In this document: positions 38,548 through 47,858 of the stretch, one piece after another
Position numbering within the stretch: the stretch's first letter is position 1
Layout: each line of letters opens with the position of its first letter
Assembly (NCBI RefSeq): GCF_000381125.1
Contig: NZ_KB905931.1
Span: 62,001-126,000, forward strand
Source of the DNA: Caldimonas manganoxidans ATCC BAA-369
Lineage (GTDB): Bacteria; Pseudomonadota; Gammaproteobacteria; Burkholderiales; Burkholderiaceae_C
Direction of reading: 5' to 3'
Length of the DNA: 64,000 nt
Translations under genes and position numbers: made by a program
Notes under the pieces: model-generated
Seen by the model: the letters and a program-made list of their open reading frames with translations, nothing else
Databases searched by the model: none
Told to the model about the DNA's origin: nothing

Positions 38548-39331
38548 CGCCGAGGTCTTTGCCTTGGGGCAGGGCGGCCAAGCCCTGCAATACGTCGCCC
38601 ACGATGATGATGGCCGGGCTGCCCAGGCTTTCGCGTTGCATGGTGGCCGCCAGAGCGTCCAGCGTGGTGAGGGCATGACGTTGTTGGGGCAAGGTGGCAT
38701 GCTGCACCACGGCCACCGGGGTGTCGCGGCGCAGGTGGGCGCGCAAGCCATCGGCGAGCTGTCGATGCCGGGCCACCCCCATGTAGATCACCAGGGTGAA
38801 GCCTTGGGCGGCGGTGGCGGCAAGCTGGGCCCAATCGAGCTCGGACTGCCCGTCTCCGGCATGACCGGTGACGAAAATCACCCCGTGTGCTCGTTGGCGG
38901 TGGGTCAGCGGCACGCCCAGGGCCGTGCAGGCGGCCAGGCCGGCGGTGATGCCGTTGATCACCTCCACACGCAATCCGGCGGCGCGCAAGTGTTCGGCTT
39001 CTTCGCCGCCGCGGCCAAACACGAAGGGATCGCCGCCTTTGAGCCGCACCACCCGTTCGCCGCGGCGGGCTTCGGTGATCATCATGCGCTCGATGAAGTC
39101 TTGGGGCGTGGAGCGGCAGCCGCCGCGCTTGCCCACCGGCACGATGCGCGCCGTGCGCCGCGCGTAGCGCAGCACCCCATCGCCGACCAGGTCATCGACC
39201 AGGAGCACGGTGGCGCGCCGGATGGCTCGCACGGCCTTGAGGGTGAGCAAGTCCGGGTCGCCTGGGCCGGCACCGACGAGGGTGACCAGCGGAGGCTGGG
39301 CGGGGCTGAGCAGGTCAGGCCGTCGGGGCAT
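38528..39331 (-). CDS. cobA: uroporphyrinogen-III C-methyltransferase
   Basis: A SUMT enzyme of 267 residues that makes precorrin-2, the branch point to siroheme and cobalamin. It begins PLVTLVGAGPGDPDLLTLKAVRAI and contains VRLKGGDPFVFGRGGEEAEHL and VINGITAGLAACTALGVPLTHR, the three SUMT signatures. It has no CysG-type dehydrogenase/ferrochelatase domain. As the last gene of the nirB-nirD-nasA-ybiB-cobA series, its likely job is siroheme for NirB. ATG 39331 overlaps the ybiB 3' end by 17 bases; ATG 39370 is an alternative. Confidence 0.94.
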   Translation of the reverse strand: MPRRPDLLSPAQPPLVTLVGAGPGDPDLLTLKAVRAIRRATVLLVDDLVGDGVLRYARRTARIVPVGKRGGCRSTPQDFIERMMITEARRGERVVRLKGGDPFVFGRGGEEAEHLRAAGLRVEVINGITAGLAACTALGVPLTHRQRAHGVIFVTGHAGDGQSELDWAQLAATAAQGFTLVIYMGVARHRQLADGLRAHLRRDTPVAVVQHATLPQQRHALTTLDALAATMQRESLGSPAIIIVGDVLQGLAALPQGKDLGVTAAAA

Positions 39332-40265
39332 GAGCGGGGGTCCTGGTGTCCGGGATCGAGGCGGCGGCATGCAAAAGGCATTCCAGCTGCTGCTGCAGGG
39401 GCGCGGGCACGGCTTGCTCGCCCCGCATCACGGCCTCGATGTAGCTGGCGGTGGTGGCCGCATCGCATCGTGGCGGCAGTGACGGCAGATCGGTCAGCAC
39501 GCCTTCGCGAGCCGCAACGCCCAGCTCAGGGCGGAGTTGGCCGGCGATGAAAATGTCCATGCGTGGTGTGCGGCGCGGATCGGCATAAGGTTCGCCTTCG
39601 GTGCCGCGCAACAGCATCGCATGGGCTTCGGTGGTTTGCAGGAACTGGGTCAGCAGGCGTCCATACTCGGGGTGGGTGTAGTTGACGATGCGCAGACCCG
39701 CCCCGGGGTCGAGCAGTTTGGCCACGGTGTGACCGGGGTTGCGCAGGCCGATGACCCAGCGCACCTCGAGCAGTCGCGCCAGAGGCGGGCACAGTCGTTC
39801 GGTGCGGATATAGGCCGGCTCGCCGCGGCTCCAGCGTTGTTGGAGCTCGCTGGGCGCCTCGGCCGGCGCCAAGCCGAGGTGGCCGAACACCTCGGCGGTG
39901 GTGACGCGGTTGGGGTCGTCGGGCATGCCGTGCACGAGGACTGCCACGCCGGCGCGCGCCAGCATCAGCGCCAGCAGGGCCGTGAGGTTGGGCAGCTTGC
40001 GCGCGCCGTTGTAGGACGGCAGCACGACCAAAGGGCGTCCGGCTGCGATGGGCAGGCAGCGCTCGCGCGTGGCCTGCAAGAAGCCGGCCAATTCGTCGAC
40101 GGACTCTCCTTTGATGCGCATCGCAATGGCGAAGGCGCCGAGTTCGAGATCGCTGATGCGACCATCGAGCACCTGGCACATCAGATCGTAGGCTTGCTCA
40201 CGGCTGAGGGAGCGAGCGCCTTCCTTGCCGCGGCCGATTTCTTTGATGTAGGGGGCGATGCTCAT
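39315..40265 (-). CDS. ybiB: YbiB/TrpD2 family protein (anthranilate phosphoribosyltransferase-like, nucleic-acid binding)
   Basis: A 316-residue relative of TrpD. It starts MSIAPYIKEIGRGKEGARSLSREQAYDLMCQVLDG, typical of YbiB. The glycine-rich PRPP loop of true TrpD (GTGGD) is replaced by LPSYNGARKLPNLT, so phosphoribosyl transfer to anthranilate is not expected. E. coli YbiB binds DNA and RNA without sequence preference and is SOS-linked. In this order it recurs between nitrate reductase and cobA, which suggests a role tied to nitrate assimilation, but none is known. Confidence 0.85.
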   Translation of the reverse strand: MSIAPYIKEIGRGKEGARSLSREQAYDLMCQVLDGRISDLELGAFAIAMRIKGESVDELAGFLQATRERCLPIAAGRPLVVLPSYNGARKLPNLTALLALMLARAGVAVLVHGMPDDPNRVTTAEVFGHLGLAPAEAPSELQQRWSRGEPAYIRTERLCPPLARLLEVRWVIGLRNPGHTVAKLLDPGAGLRIVNYTHPEYGRLLTQFLQTTEAHAMLLRGTEGEPYADPRRTPRMDIFIAGQLRPELGVAAREGVLTDLPSLPPRCDAATTASYIEAVMRGEQAVPAPLQQQLECLLHAAASIPDTRTPAHAPTA

Positions 40266-40307
40266 GGGGCGTGCAGGGATGGTGCGTTGCGCAGAAGACC
40301 CCCATTG

Positions 40308-43115
40308 TCACGCGACCTGCAGGCTGGCGCGGACCAGGCGTCGCAGCTCGGGCATGCAAGAGCCGCATTGGGTCCCGCATCGCCGTTCGGCTTGCAAACG
40401 GACCAGGCGTTCTTCGGCGCTGCCTTGGCAGTGCGCAAGGGTGGCGACGATGTCGGATTCCGTGACGTTCAAACACGTGCACACCTGGCGGCTGCGTGGG
40501 CTCAGGGAAGCCGGTGGCTTGCCGCCGGGGGCGAGCAAGGCTCGGCCATAGGCCTGGGCTGGCACCTCGTCTTGCAGCAGGGCGCGCACCCAGGCCTGCG
40601 CGCGGGTGTCTCCGGCCAGCAAGAAGGCTTCCAGCCGGGTGTTGCCATGGCCATCGGGCACCAGGCGCATGGTGCGGCGCTGGCCGCGACGGCGGTCCAC
40701 ATAGCGCAGGACCTCGGCGCTGGCCAAGCCGAGCCGGTGCTCGATCTGCGCGAGGGCTTCATCGTCCAGGGGCTCATAGGCCGCTGCACGCAAGAGCACG
40801 CCCAGCACGCCGCGCTCGCTGGGCTCGCGCCCGAAGGGCACGCAGGTGGCATAGGCAAAGCGCGGCATCAGTGCACGCAGATCCGCGATGGCGCGCTGGG
40901 CCTGGCCCACTGGCAGCCAGGCGGCCGCCAGCAGCGTCCAGGGCAGCTCGGCCTTGAGCACTTTGACCGCCGTATGCTTGAGTTCGGGCTGTTTGGAGCT
41001 GGGGCAGTAGGCCGAGGTGGTCAGGGCATTGACGCCGGCCAAGCGCTCGCCGGTGCTGCTGGCGCCGCTGAGGAATTCTTCACCCCAGTGCATGGCCAAG
41101 AAGGCCTGCGACAGGCCCACCTGCTCGCTGCCTTGCACCGGCAACACGATGGAGCCGCGTCGGGACGTGAGATGCACGAGGTCGCCGTCTTGCAAGCCAC
41201 GGCGCGCCATGTCCTGGGGATTCAGTTGCACGGCGGGCTCGCTCACATGTCCGAACAGACGCCCCAGCAGGCCGGTGCGGCTCATGCCATGCCACTGGTC
41301 GCGCAGCCGGCCGGTGGTCAGGCTGAAGGGATAGCGGGCGTCGCGCGGCTCGGCCACGGGGGTGTAGGGCACGTCGGCAAAGCGTGCCCGCCCGTCGGGC
41401 GTGGCAAAGCGCCGGTCTTCGTACAGCCGGGCGCGCGGGGGTTGTCCTTGCGGGCAGGGCCAGTGCTGCGGGCCCTCTGCCTCGAGCCGTGCATAGCTCA
41501 GGCCGGTGATGTCGAGGTCGCGCCCGCGGGTGGATTCGCGGTGTTCGTTCCAGATGGCTTCTGGGCCGTCGTAGGGAAAGAGCGTGGCAGCCGCGCCGCG
41601 GCGGCGCATGCCCCAGCGGGCTTCGAGCCGACGCGCGAAGTCCACCACGATGCGCCAGTCGGCGCGGGCTTCGCCCGGGGGAGCAACGGCGGCACGCACG
41701 CGGCTGATGCGCCGCTCGCTGTTGGTGACCGAGCCTTCTTTCTCGCCCCAAGTGGCCGCAGGCAGCAGCAAGTCGGCATGGGCGCAGGTGGCCGTGGTGG
41801 CGAAGGCTTCCTGCACCACGATGAACTCACAGCGCGCCAAGGCTGTGCGCACGGTGGCCTGATCCGGCATCGACTGGGCTGGATTGGTGCAGGCGATCCA
41901 CAGCGCCTTGATTTCGCCGCGGGCGGCGGCCTCGAACATCTCGACGGCGGTCTTGCCCGGCGTGGCCGGCACATCCGGCACACCCCACAGGCGTGCCACT
42001 TCGGCGCGGTGTTCGGGGTTGGCCAGATCGCGGTGGGCCGACAGCAGGTTGGCCATGCCGCCGACCTCGCGTCCGCCCATGGCATTGGGCTGGCCCGTGA
42101 GCGAGAAAGGCCCGGCCCCGGGACGACCGATGTGACCCGTGGCCAGATGCAGGTTGATGAGCGCCGCGTTCTTGGCCGTGCCGCTGCTGCTTTGATTCAG
42201 CCCCTGGCAGTACAAGGACAGTGCCGCGCGCGCTTGGCCGAACCAGCGGGCCGCTTCGATCAGGGCGGAGACTTCCAAGCCGCAGATGCGTGCCGCGTCT
42301 TTGGGCGGAAAGTCCAGGACGCGCTGCCGCAACGCCTCGAAGCCCTGGGTGTGCGCGGCGATGAAGGCCGCATCGATGAGCTGCTCCCACATGAGCACGT
42401 GCAGCATGCCGTGGAACAGGGCCACGTCGGTGCCGGGCAGCAGGGGCAGATACAGATCGGCCAGTTCGGCGGTTTCGGTGCGCCGCGGGTCGGCCACGAT
42501 GATGCGCAGCCGGGGGTTGGCCCGTTTGGCATCCTCGATGCGCCGAAACAGGATGGGGTGCGCCCACGCCGGGTTGGCGCCTACGATGAAGATGAGATCG
42601 GCATGATCGATGTCGTCGTAGCAATTGGGCGGCGCATCGGCGCCCAGCGTCAGCTTGTAGCCGGCCACTGCACTGCTCATGCACAGCCGCGAGTTGGTGT
42701 CGATGTTGTTGGTGCCGATCAGGCCTTTGGCCAGCTTGTTGAAGACGTAGTAGTCCTCGGTCAGGAGCTGGCCCGAGATGTAGAAGCCGACCGCATCGGG
42801 GCCGTGGCGATCGATGATGTCGCCAAAGCGGCTGGCCGCATCATCCAGCGCCGCATCCCATCCGATGGCCTGTGGGGGCTGATCCCGGCGCTGGCGGCGC
42901 ATGGGCTGCAGCAGCCGGGTGTGCGCCATCAACGGGGCACTGGCGGTCAGGTGCAGGGTGCTGCCCTTGGTGCACAGCCGCCCGAAGTTGGCCGGGTGCT
43001 CGGGGTCACCGCGCACGCCCGTGATGTGCCCATCGTGCGACTCGATGATCACACCGCAGCCGACGCCGCAGTACGGACAAGTCGAGCGCGTGTGCCGAAC
43101 CGGCGTCTGTGTCAT
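40308..43115 (-). CDS. nasA: assimilatory nitrate reductase, catalytic subunit
   Basis: A cytoplasmic molybdenum bis-MGD enzyme reducing nitrate to nitrite, 935 residues. The N-terminal 4Fe-4S motif is CPYCGVGCGV (residues 14-23) with the fourth cysteine in GRLCTKGS. SRLCMSSAVAGYK and the molybdopterin-domain segments, through MHWGEEFLSG, follow. The C-terminus carries a BFD-like 2Fe-2S domain (VCTCLNVTESDI and GTQCGSCMPELRRL), a feature of NADH-linked NasA forms. The start overlaps the nirD stop (ATGA). No NasB-type electron-transfer flavoprotein is adjacent; NirB or a ferredoxin reductase elsewhere may supply electrons. Confidence 0.95.
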   Translation of the reverse strand: MTQTPVRHTRSTCPYCGVGCGVIIESHDGHITGVRGDPEHPANFGRLCTKGSTLHLTASAPLMAHTRLLQPMRRQRRDQPPQAIGWDAALDDAASRFGDIIDRHGPDAVGFYISGQLLTEDYYVFNKLAKGLIGTNNIDTNSRLCMSSAVAGYKLTLGADAPPNCYDDIDHADLIFIVGANPAWAHPILFRRIEDAKRANPRLRIIVADPRRTETAELADLYLPLLPGTDVALFHGMLHVLMWEQLIDAAFIAAHTQGFEALRQRVLDFPPKDAARICGLEVSALIEAARWFGQARAALSLYCQGLNQSSSGTAKNAALINLHLATGHIGRPGAGPFSLTGQPNAMGGREVGGMANLLSAHRDLANPEHRAEVARLWGVPDVPATPGKTAVEMFEAAARGEIKALWIACTNPAQSMPDQATVRTALARCEFIVVQEAFATTATCAHADLLLPAATWGEKEGSVTNSERRISRVRAAVAPPGEARADWRIVVDFARRLEARWGMRRRGAAATLFPYDGPEAIWNEHRESTRGRDLDITGLSYARLEAEGPQHWPCPQGQPPRARLYEDRRFATPDGRARFADVPYTPVAEPRDARYPFSLTTGRLRDQWHGMSRTGLLGRLFGHVSEPAVQLNPQDMARRGLQDGDLVHLTSRRGSIVLPVQGSEQVGLSQAFLAMHWGEEFLSGASSTGERLAGVNALTTSAYCPSSKQPELKHTAVKVLKAELPWTLLAAAWLPVGQAQRAIADLRALMPRFAYATCVPFGREPSERGVLGVLLRAAAYEPLDDEALAQIEHRLGLASAEVLRYVDRRRGQRRTMRLVPDGHGNTRLEAFLLAGDTRAQAWVRALLQDEVPAQAYGRALLAPGGKPPASLSPRSRQVCTCLNVTESDIVATLAHCQGSAEERLVRLQAERRCGTQCGSCMPELRRLVRASLQVA

Positions 43116-43468
43116 GCCGCAGCCTTTACCTCGTCCAGGGCCAGGGTGTCGAGCTCCTCGACATCGAGGTAGACCTGGCCGTCATCGATCTTGACCGTGA
43201 ACCTCGGCGTGCAGCCATGATCGGGCTCTCGCGCGCAACCGTCGTCCAGGCCGATGGTCCAGTTGTGCAGCGGGCAGGCCACGCTGGTGCCAAAGACGAT
43301 GCCCTGACTGAGCGGTCCGCCTTTGTGTGGGCAGCGGTCCAGCAGCGCGAAGACTTGATCGTCGGCATTGCGAAAAATGGCCACCGCGCCGCCGGCGGGG
43401 CGTTGCACGCGGCGCGCGCCCAGCCGCGGAATGTCCTCGACGCGGCAGATGGCTTTCCATTGAGTCAT
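43112..43468 (-). CDS. nirD: nitrite reductase [NAD(P)H] small subunit
   Basis: A 118-residue Rieske-type subunit of the siroheme nitrite reductase. The 2Fe-2S motif is CPHKGGPLSQG followed by CPLHNW, so both Cys-His pairs are present, unlike some NirD proteins that have lost them. It lies 20 bases after nirB and overlaps nasA. Confidence 0.94.
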   Translation of the reverse strand: MTQWKAICRVEDIPRLGARRVQRPAGGAVAIFRNADDQVFALLDRCPHKGGPLSQGIVFGTSVACPLHNWTIGLDDGCAREPDHGCTPRFTVKIDDGQVYLDVEELDTLALDEVKAAA

Positions 43469-43488
43469 GTCGCGGGTCTCCTAGAGGG

Positions 43489-45936
43489 TCAGACGCTCAG
43501 CGCCTCGAATTGACGGGGATCGACCTTGGCCTTGTCGAACTCGAACCAGGGGTCGGGTTCGCCGTCCAGCGCAAACTGCAGGCGCTCCCACAGTGCGCGG
43601 CGACCTGCGGCGTCGTCGAGGATGCGTTTTTTGACGTAGTCCAGTCCCACGCGGGCCACGTAGTGGCAGGTGCGTTCCAGGTACCAGCCTTCTTCGCGAT
43701 AGAGCTGCAGGAATGCGCCGCTGTATTCCAGCACTTCCTCGGCCGAGCGCACCTTCACGAGGAACTGCGCCACTTCGGTCTTGATGCCGCCGTTGCCGGC
43801 CACATAAATCTCCCAGCCCGAGTCCACGCCAATGACGCCCACATCCTTGATGCCGGCTTCGGCGCAGTTGCGTGGGCATCCACTGACGGCCAGTTTCACT
43901 TTGTGCGGGGCGTACATGCGCCACAGCGCGCGCTCCAGGTCCTTGCCCATTTGGGTGCTGTTTTGCGTGCCGAAGCGGCACCATTCGCTGCCGACACAGG
44001 TTTTGACCGTGCGCAGCGCCTTGGCATAGGCATGCCCCGAGGGCATGCCCAGGTCGCGCCAGACCTTGGGCAAGTCTTCCTTCTTCACCCCGAGCAAGTC
44101 GATGCGTTGACCTCCGGTGACCTTGACGGTGGGGATCTGGTACTTGTCCACCACGTCGGCGATGCGGCGCAGCTCAGCGGCGGAGGTCTCGCCACCCCAC
44201 ATGCGCGGCACCACCGAATACGTCCCGTCTTTCTGAATGTTGGCGTGGCTGCGTTCGTTGATGAAGCGCGATTGCGGGTCGTCCTGGGCCTCTTTGGGCC
44301 AGGTGGAAATGAGGTAGTAATTCAGGGCCGGTCGGCACGTGGCGCAGCCATTGGGCGTGCGCCAGTTCAGGTGGCGCATCACGGCCTCGATGGTGAGCAG
44401 CTTGGTGCCATCGGGCAGTGGGGTGCGGATGGCTTGGCGCACTTCCTCGTGGCTGTGATCGGTGCAGCCGCAGATGGCCTTCTTCTTCGGGGTGGCCGAG
44501 TAATCGCCGCCTGCGACGAACATCAACAACTGCTCGACCAAGCCGGTGCACGATCCGCAAGAGGCGCTGGCCTTGGTGTGTTTGCGCACCTCCTCCAGGG
44601 TGAACAAGCCTTTTTCTTTGATGGCTTTGCATATCGTGCCCTTGGTGACGCCGTTGCAGCCACAGACTTCATCGGCGTCGGCCATGGCCGCGGCCTTGTT
44701 GTGACCTTCGTGGCCGGTGTCGCCGATGTTCGATTCGCCGAACATGAGCCGGTCGCGAATGTCGTGGATCGCACGCCCCTCGCGCAGCAGTTTGAAGTAC
44801 CAGGCGCCGTCCACCGTATCGCCGTAAAGGCACGCGCCCACCAGCTTGTCGTCCTTGATCACGAGCTTTTTATAGACCCCGCCGTAGGGGTCGTGCAGGA
44901 CGATGTCCTCAGTGGCTTCGCCGCCCATGAAGTCGCCTGCCGAGAACAGGTCGATGCCCGTGACCTTGAGCTTGGTGGAGACCTGTGATCCCTGGTAGCG
45001 TCCGATGCCGAACTGCCCCAAATGCGTGGCGCACACCTTGGCCTGTTCGAACAACGGGGCCACCAGACCATAGGCCACGCCGCGATGGGACGCACACTCG
45101 CCCACCGCGTAGATGCGCGGGTCGGTGACGGTCTGCATGGTGTCGGTGACGACGATGCCGCGCTGGCACAGCAGGCCCATGCGCTCGGCCAGATCGGTGT
45201 TGGGTCGAATGCCCGCGGCCATCACCACGAGGTCGGCTGGAATTTCCGTGCCATCTTTGAGCTGCACGGCCATGACGCGCCCATCCGGGCCGCCGATCAG
45301 GGCCTGGGTCTGCGCTTTCAGAAAGAACTTGAGTCCGCGTTCCTCCAGGGATTTTTGCAGCATCTTGCCGGCGACGGCGTCGAGCTGGCGCTCCATCAAC
45401 CACTCGGCGAGGTGCACCACGCTGACTTGCATGCCGCGCAGCATCAGGCCGTTGGCCGCCTCCAGTCCCAGCAGACCGCCGCCGATGACCACCGCATGGC
45501 GGTACTTCTTGGCCGCCTCGATCATCGTGTTCGTGTCGGCAATGTCGCGGTAGGCGATCACGCCGGCGAGCTCGCGGCCTGGCACGGGCAGGATGAAGGG
45601 ATGGGAACCGGTGGCCAGCAGTAGGCGGTCGTAGGCCGTTTCGGTGCCGTCTTCGGCACGCACGATGCGGCGGCTGCGATCGACCTGCGCCACCTTCTTG
45701 CCCAGATGCAGGGTGATGCCGTTGTCCTCGTACCACGACAGGGGATTGAGGATGATTTCGTCCAGCGTCTGCTCGCCCGCCAGCACGGGGCTGAGCAGGA
45801 TGCGGTTGTAGTTGGGATAGGGCTCGGCGCCGAAGACGGTGATCTCGTAGAGATCGGGCGCGATCTTCAGCAGCTCTTCCAGGGTGCGTACACCGGCCAT
45901 GCCGTTGCCCACCATCACCAGTTTCATTTTTTTCAT
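43489..45936 (-). CDS. nirB: nitrite reductase [NAD(P)H] large subunit
   Basis: Reduces nitrite to ammonium in the cytoplasm, 815 residues. In order: an FAD/NAD(P)H-binding reductase domain (GNGMAG near residue 10, ATGSHPFILPVPG, GGGLLGLEAANGL), two BFD-like Fe-S segments (CGCNGVTKGTI...CGSCTG and CGCTDHS...CATCRP) and the siroheme/4Fe-4S domain with TCVGSEWCRFG and VSGCPRNCAEAG. The start at 45936 has a GGAG ribosome site. The 170-base divergent gap to the phosphatase/kinase gene must hold its promoter. I found no hexaloop hairpin there as clean as that before narK. Confidence 0.96.
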   Translation of the reverse strand: MKKMKLVMVGNGMAGVRTLEELLKIAPDLYEITVFGAEPYPNYNRILLSPVLAGEQTLDEIILNPLSWYEDNGITLHLGKKVAQVDRSRRIVRAEDGTETAYDRLLLATGSHPFILPVPGRELAGVIAYRDIADTNTMIEAAKKYRHAVVIGGGLLGLEAANGLMLRGMQVSVVHLAEWLMERQLDAVAGKMLQKSLEERGLKFFLKAQTQALIGGPDGRVMAVQLKDGTEIPADLVVMAAGIRPNTDLAERMGLLCQRGIVVTDTMQTVTDPRIYAVGECASHRGVAYGLVAPLFEQAKVCATHLGQFGIGRYQGSQVSTKLKVTGIDLFSAGDFMGGEATEDIVLHDPYGGVYKKLVIKDDKLVGACLYGDTVDGAWYFKLLREGRAIHDIRDRLMFGESNIGDTGHEGHNKAAAMADADEVCGCNGVTKGTICKAIKEKGLFTLEEVRKHTKASASCGSCTGLVEQLLMFVAGGDYSATPKKKAICGCTDHSHEEVRQAIRTPLPDGTKLLTIEAVMRHLNWRTPNGCATCRPALNYYLISTWPKEAQDDPQSRFINERSHANIQKDGTYSVVPRMWGGETSAAELRRIADVVDKYQIPTVKVTGGQRIDLLGVKKEDLPKVWRDLGMPSGHAYAKALRTVKTCVGSEWCRFGTQNSTQMGKDLERALWRMYAPHKVKLAVSGCPRNCAEAGIKDVGVIGVDSGWEIYVAGNGGIKTEVAQFLVKVRSAEEVLEYSGAFLQLYREEGWYLERTCHYVARVGLDYVKKRILDDAAGRRALWERLQFALDGEPDPWFEFDKAKVDPRQFEALSV

Positions 45937-46106
45937 GTCCCGAACTCCATCGATGAGCCTGTCTTCACAGAAGAAATCGCAAGCGGGGTGCCATGTCGGC
46001 GTGCGGAGCCTCCAACGTGACGCACCGCCGTGGGGCTTGCATGAGGCCGTGCTTTCCGACACAGTGCCGAGCCGTTCGTCTTTGATCCCCGAATGCCCGA
46101 GCCTTC

Positions 46107-47816
46107 ATGAGTTTCGACGTCGACATCGGTCATGCCAGCCAGCGCGGAGCGCGCGAGCGCAACGAGGATTTCGCCGCGGTGGTGCGGCCGGCCCGCAGCG
46201 AGGAAGCACGGGGCTTGATCGCGGCGGTGGCCGATGGTGTGGCCAGCGGCGGTCAAGGCTTGCTGGCGGCGCAGACCACGGTGATGAGCCTGGTGCAGGA
46301 TTTCCACGCCGTGCCCGAGACCTGGGACACCACGGTCGCGTTGGATCGGCTCATCGGTGCGCACAATGCTTGGCTGGCGGCGCACAATCGGCGCGGCAGT
46401 TCGCAGGGAGCGGCGATGTGCACGCTCACCGCATTGGTGCTGCGAGGGCACAGCTATACCTTGGCCCATGTGGGTGATTCGAGGGCCTGGTTGCTGCGCG
46501 ATGGTGAGTGCATCCAGCTCACGCAGGATCACAGCGTCGACCCGCAGGGCTGGCATCACCCACTGTCGCGTGCGATCGGTTTGGACGATCATGTGCGGGT
46601 CGATTACAGCCAGGGCGAGTTGCATCGCGGCGACGTGTTCGTCCTCACGAGCGATGGTGTGCATGGGGTGCTGCGCCGGCGTGAGCTGGCGGCCTTGGCG
46701 TTGCAGGGCTCGGCGCAGGAGGCCAGCGAGGCGCTGGTGCGTGCGGCCTTGGCCGCTGGCAGCCGCGACAATGCGACCGCGCTGGTGATTCGCGTGGCCG
46801 GTCTGGCCACGGGTCGATTGGAGGACTTGTTGTTGCGCGGCCGTCAACTTCCGGTGCCGCCACGGCTGCGGGTGGGCGACAAGCTGGACGGCTACACGGT
46901 CACGGCGGTCCTGGCCGACAATGGAGTGCATCGTCTGTACCAGGCGCGTGATTCCCGTACCCAGGCCTTGGTGGTGATCAAGACGCTGCATGAGGCCCGG
47001 GCGAGCGACCCCCAAGAGCGCGCGATGCTGGCGCACGAGGCCTGGCTGGGCAGCCGAGTGGCCAACGAGCCCGGCGGCGGCTTGGTGCGTGTGCACGAGG
47101 TGGTCGATCCCAGCGCCTTTTACGTGGTGTACGACTGGCACGGCGGTCACACCCTGGAGCAGCTCATGGCCCGGGGGCAGCCCTTGGGGGTGTCCGAGGT
47201 GGTCGAAGCCGGCCTCGCAGTGCTGGGGGCTTTGGGGCGATTGCATCGGCATGGGGTGATCCATCGCGACGTCAAGCCGGCCCATGTGCACCGGGGCGAG
47301 GATGGTCGCTGGCGTTTGCTCGACTTGGGGGTGGCCGTGTCTGGACGCGAGCCTGAAGCCGCCCGCAGTCTGCACGCGGGCACGCCCAGCTACATCAATC
47401 CCGAGCAGTGGTTGCCGGACGAGCCGCTGCCGGCCGATGCGGGCAGCGATCTCTACGCGCTGGGGGTCACCTTGTACCAGGCCCTCACGGGCCGCCTGCC
47501 TTATGGCGACGTGGAGCCCTACCAGCTGGCCCGCTTCCGCCACGATCCCCTTCCGCCCTCGAAGTGGCGTCCGGAGGTGCCGGTGTGGCTGGACCGTGTC
47601 GTGCTCAAGGCGGTGGCGCGCGATCGCCGACAGCGATTCGAGACGGCCGAGGAGTTCGCGCTGGCGCTGCAGCGCGGGGCCGCACGGCCTTTGCCGCAAC
47701 AGCCGCCCACGCCGCTGGTGATGCGTGATCCGGCCGCGCTGTGGAAGATCGGGCTGGCCATTTCGCTGTTGTTCAATGGACTGCTGATCCTGTGGCTGCT
47801 GTTCCTTCCGCGCTGA
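46107..47816 (+). CDS. PP2C-type Ser/Thr phosphatase fused to a divergent Ser/Thr kinase domain
   Basis: A 569-residue protein with one C-terminal membrane helix (about 548-567). The N-terminal PP2C domain (1-235) keeps its metal-binding residues: RNED (Asp21), ADG (Asp43-Gly44), HVGDSRAWLL, TSDG (Asp183) and RDN (Asp221). The kinase-like domain (about 262-525) keeps Lys292 and the HRDVKP loop (Asp388). However, the glycine loop is degraded (LADNGVHRLYQA), the metal-binding Asn of HRDxKPxN is His393, and DFG is DLG (406-408). It sits between narK and nirB. A role in nitrate assimilation is inferred from position only; the target is unknown. Confidence 0.88.
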   Translation: MSFDVDIGHASQRGARERNEDFAAVVRPARSEEARGLIAAVADGVASGGQGLLAAQTTVMSLVQDFHAVPETWDTTVALDRLIGAHNAWLAAHNRRGSSQGAAMCTLTALVLRGHSYTLAHVGDSRAWLLRDGECIQLTQDHSVDPQGWHHPLSRAIGLDDHVRVDYSQGELHRGDVFVLTSDGVHGVLRRRELAALALQGSAQEASEALVRAALAAGSRDNATALVIRVAGLATGRLEDLLLRGRQLPVPPRLRVGDKLDGYTVTAVLADNGVHRLYQARDSRTQALVVIKTLHEARASDPQERAMLAHEAWLGSRVANEPGGGLVRVHEVVDPSAFYVVYDWHGGHTLEQLMARGQPLGVSEVVEAGLAVLGALGRLHRHGVIHRDVKPAHVHRGEDGRWRLLDLGVAVSGREPEAARSLHAGTPSYINPEQWLPDEPLPADAGSDLYALGVTLYQALTGRLPYGDVEPYQLARFRHDPLPPSKWRPEVPVWLDRVVLKAVARDRRQRFETAEEFALALQRGAARPLPQQPPTPLVMRDPAALWKIGLAISLLFNGLLILWLLFLPR

Positions 47817-47858
47817 TGCGGTGAAGGGCATGGGGACGATCCGCATGGCCGGCTCCGC

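Noticed and set aside
39537-43172. Very long open frame on the plus strand opposite nasA and ybiB (about 1,200 codons)
   Set aside because: It is antisense to clearly conserved enzymes, has no recognisable domain and is Gly/Ala/His/Gln-rich as expected for a GC-rich shadow frame.
45937-46106. ANTAR target hairpins in the nirB leader
   Set aside because: I found one extended stem (GTGCG / CGCAC with flanking pairs) but its loop is about 15 bases and lacks the hexaloop A1/G4 form; not reported as a site.
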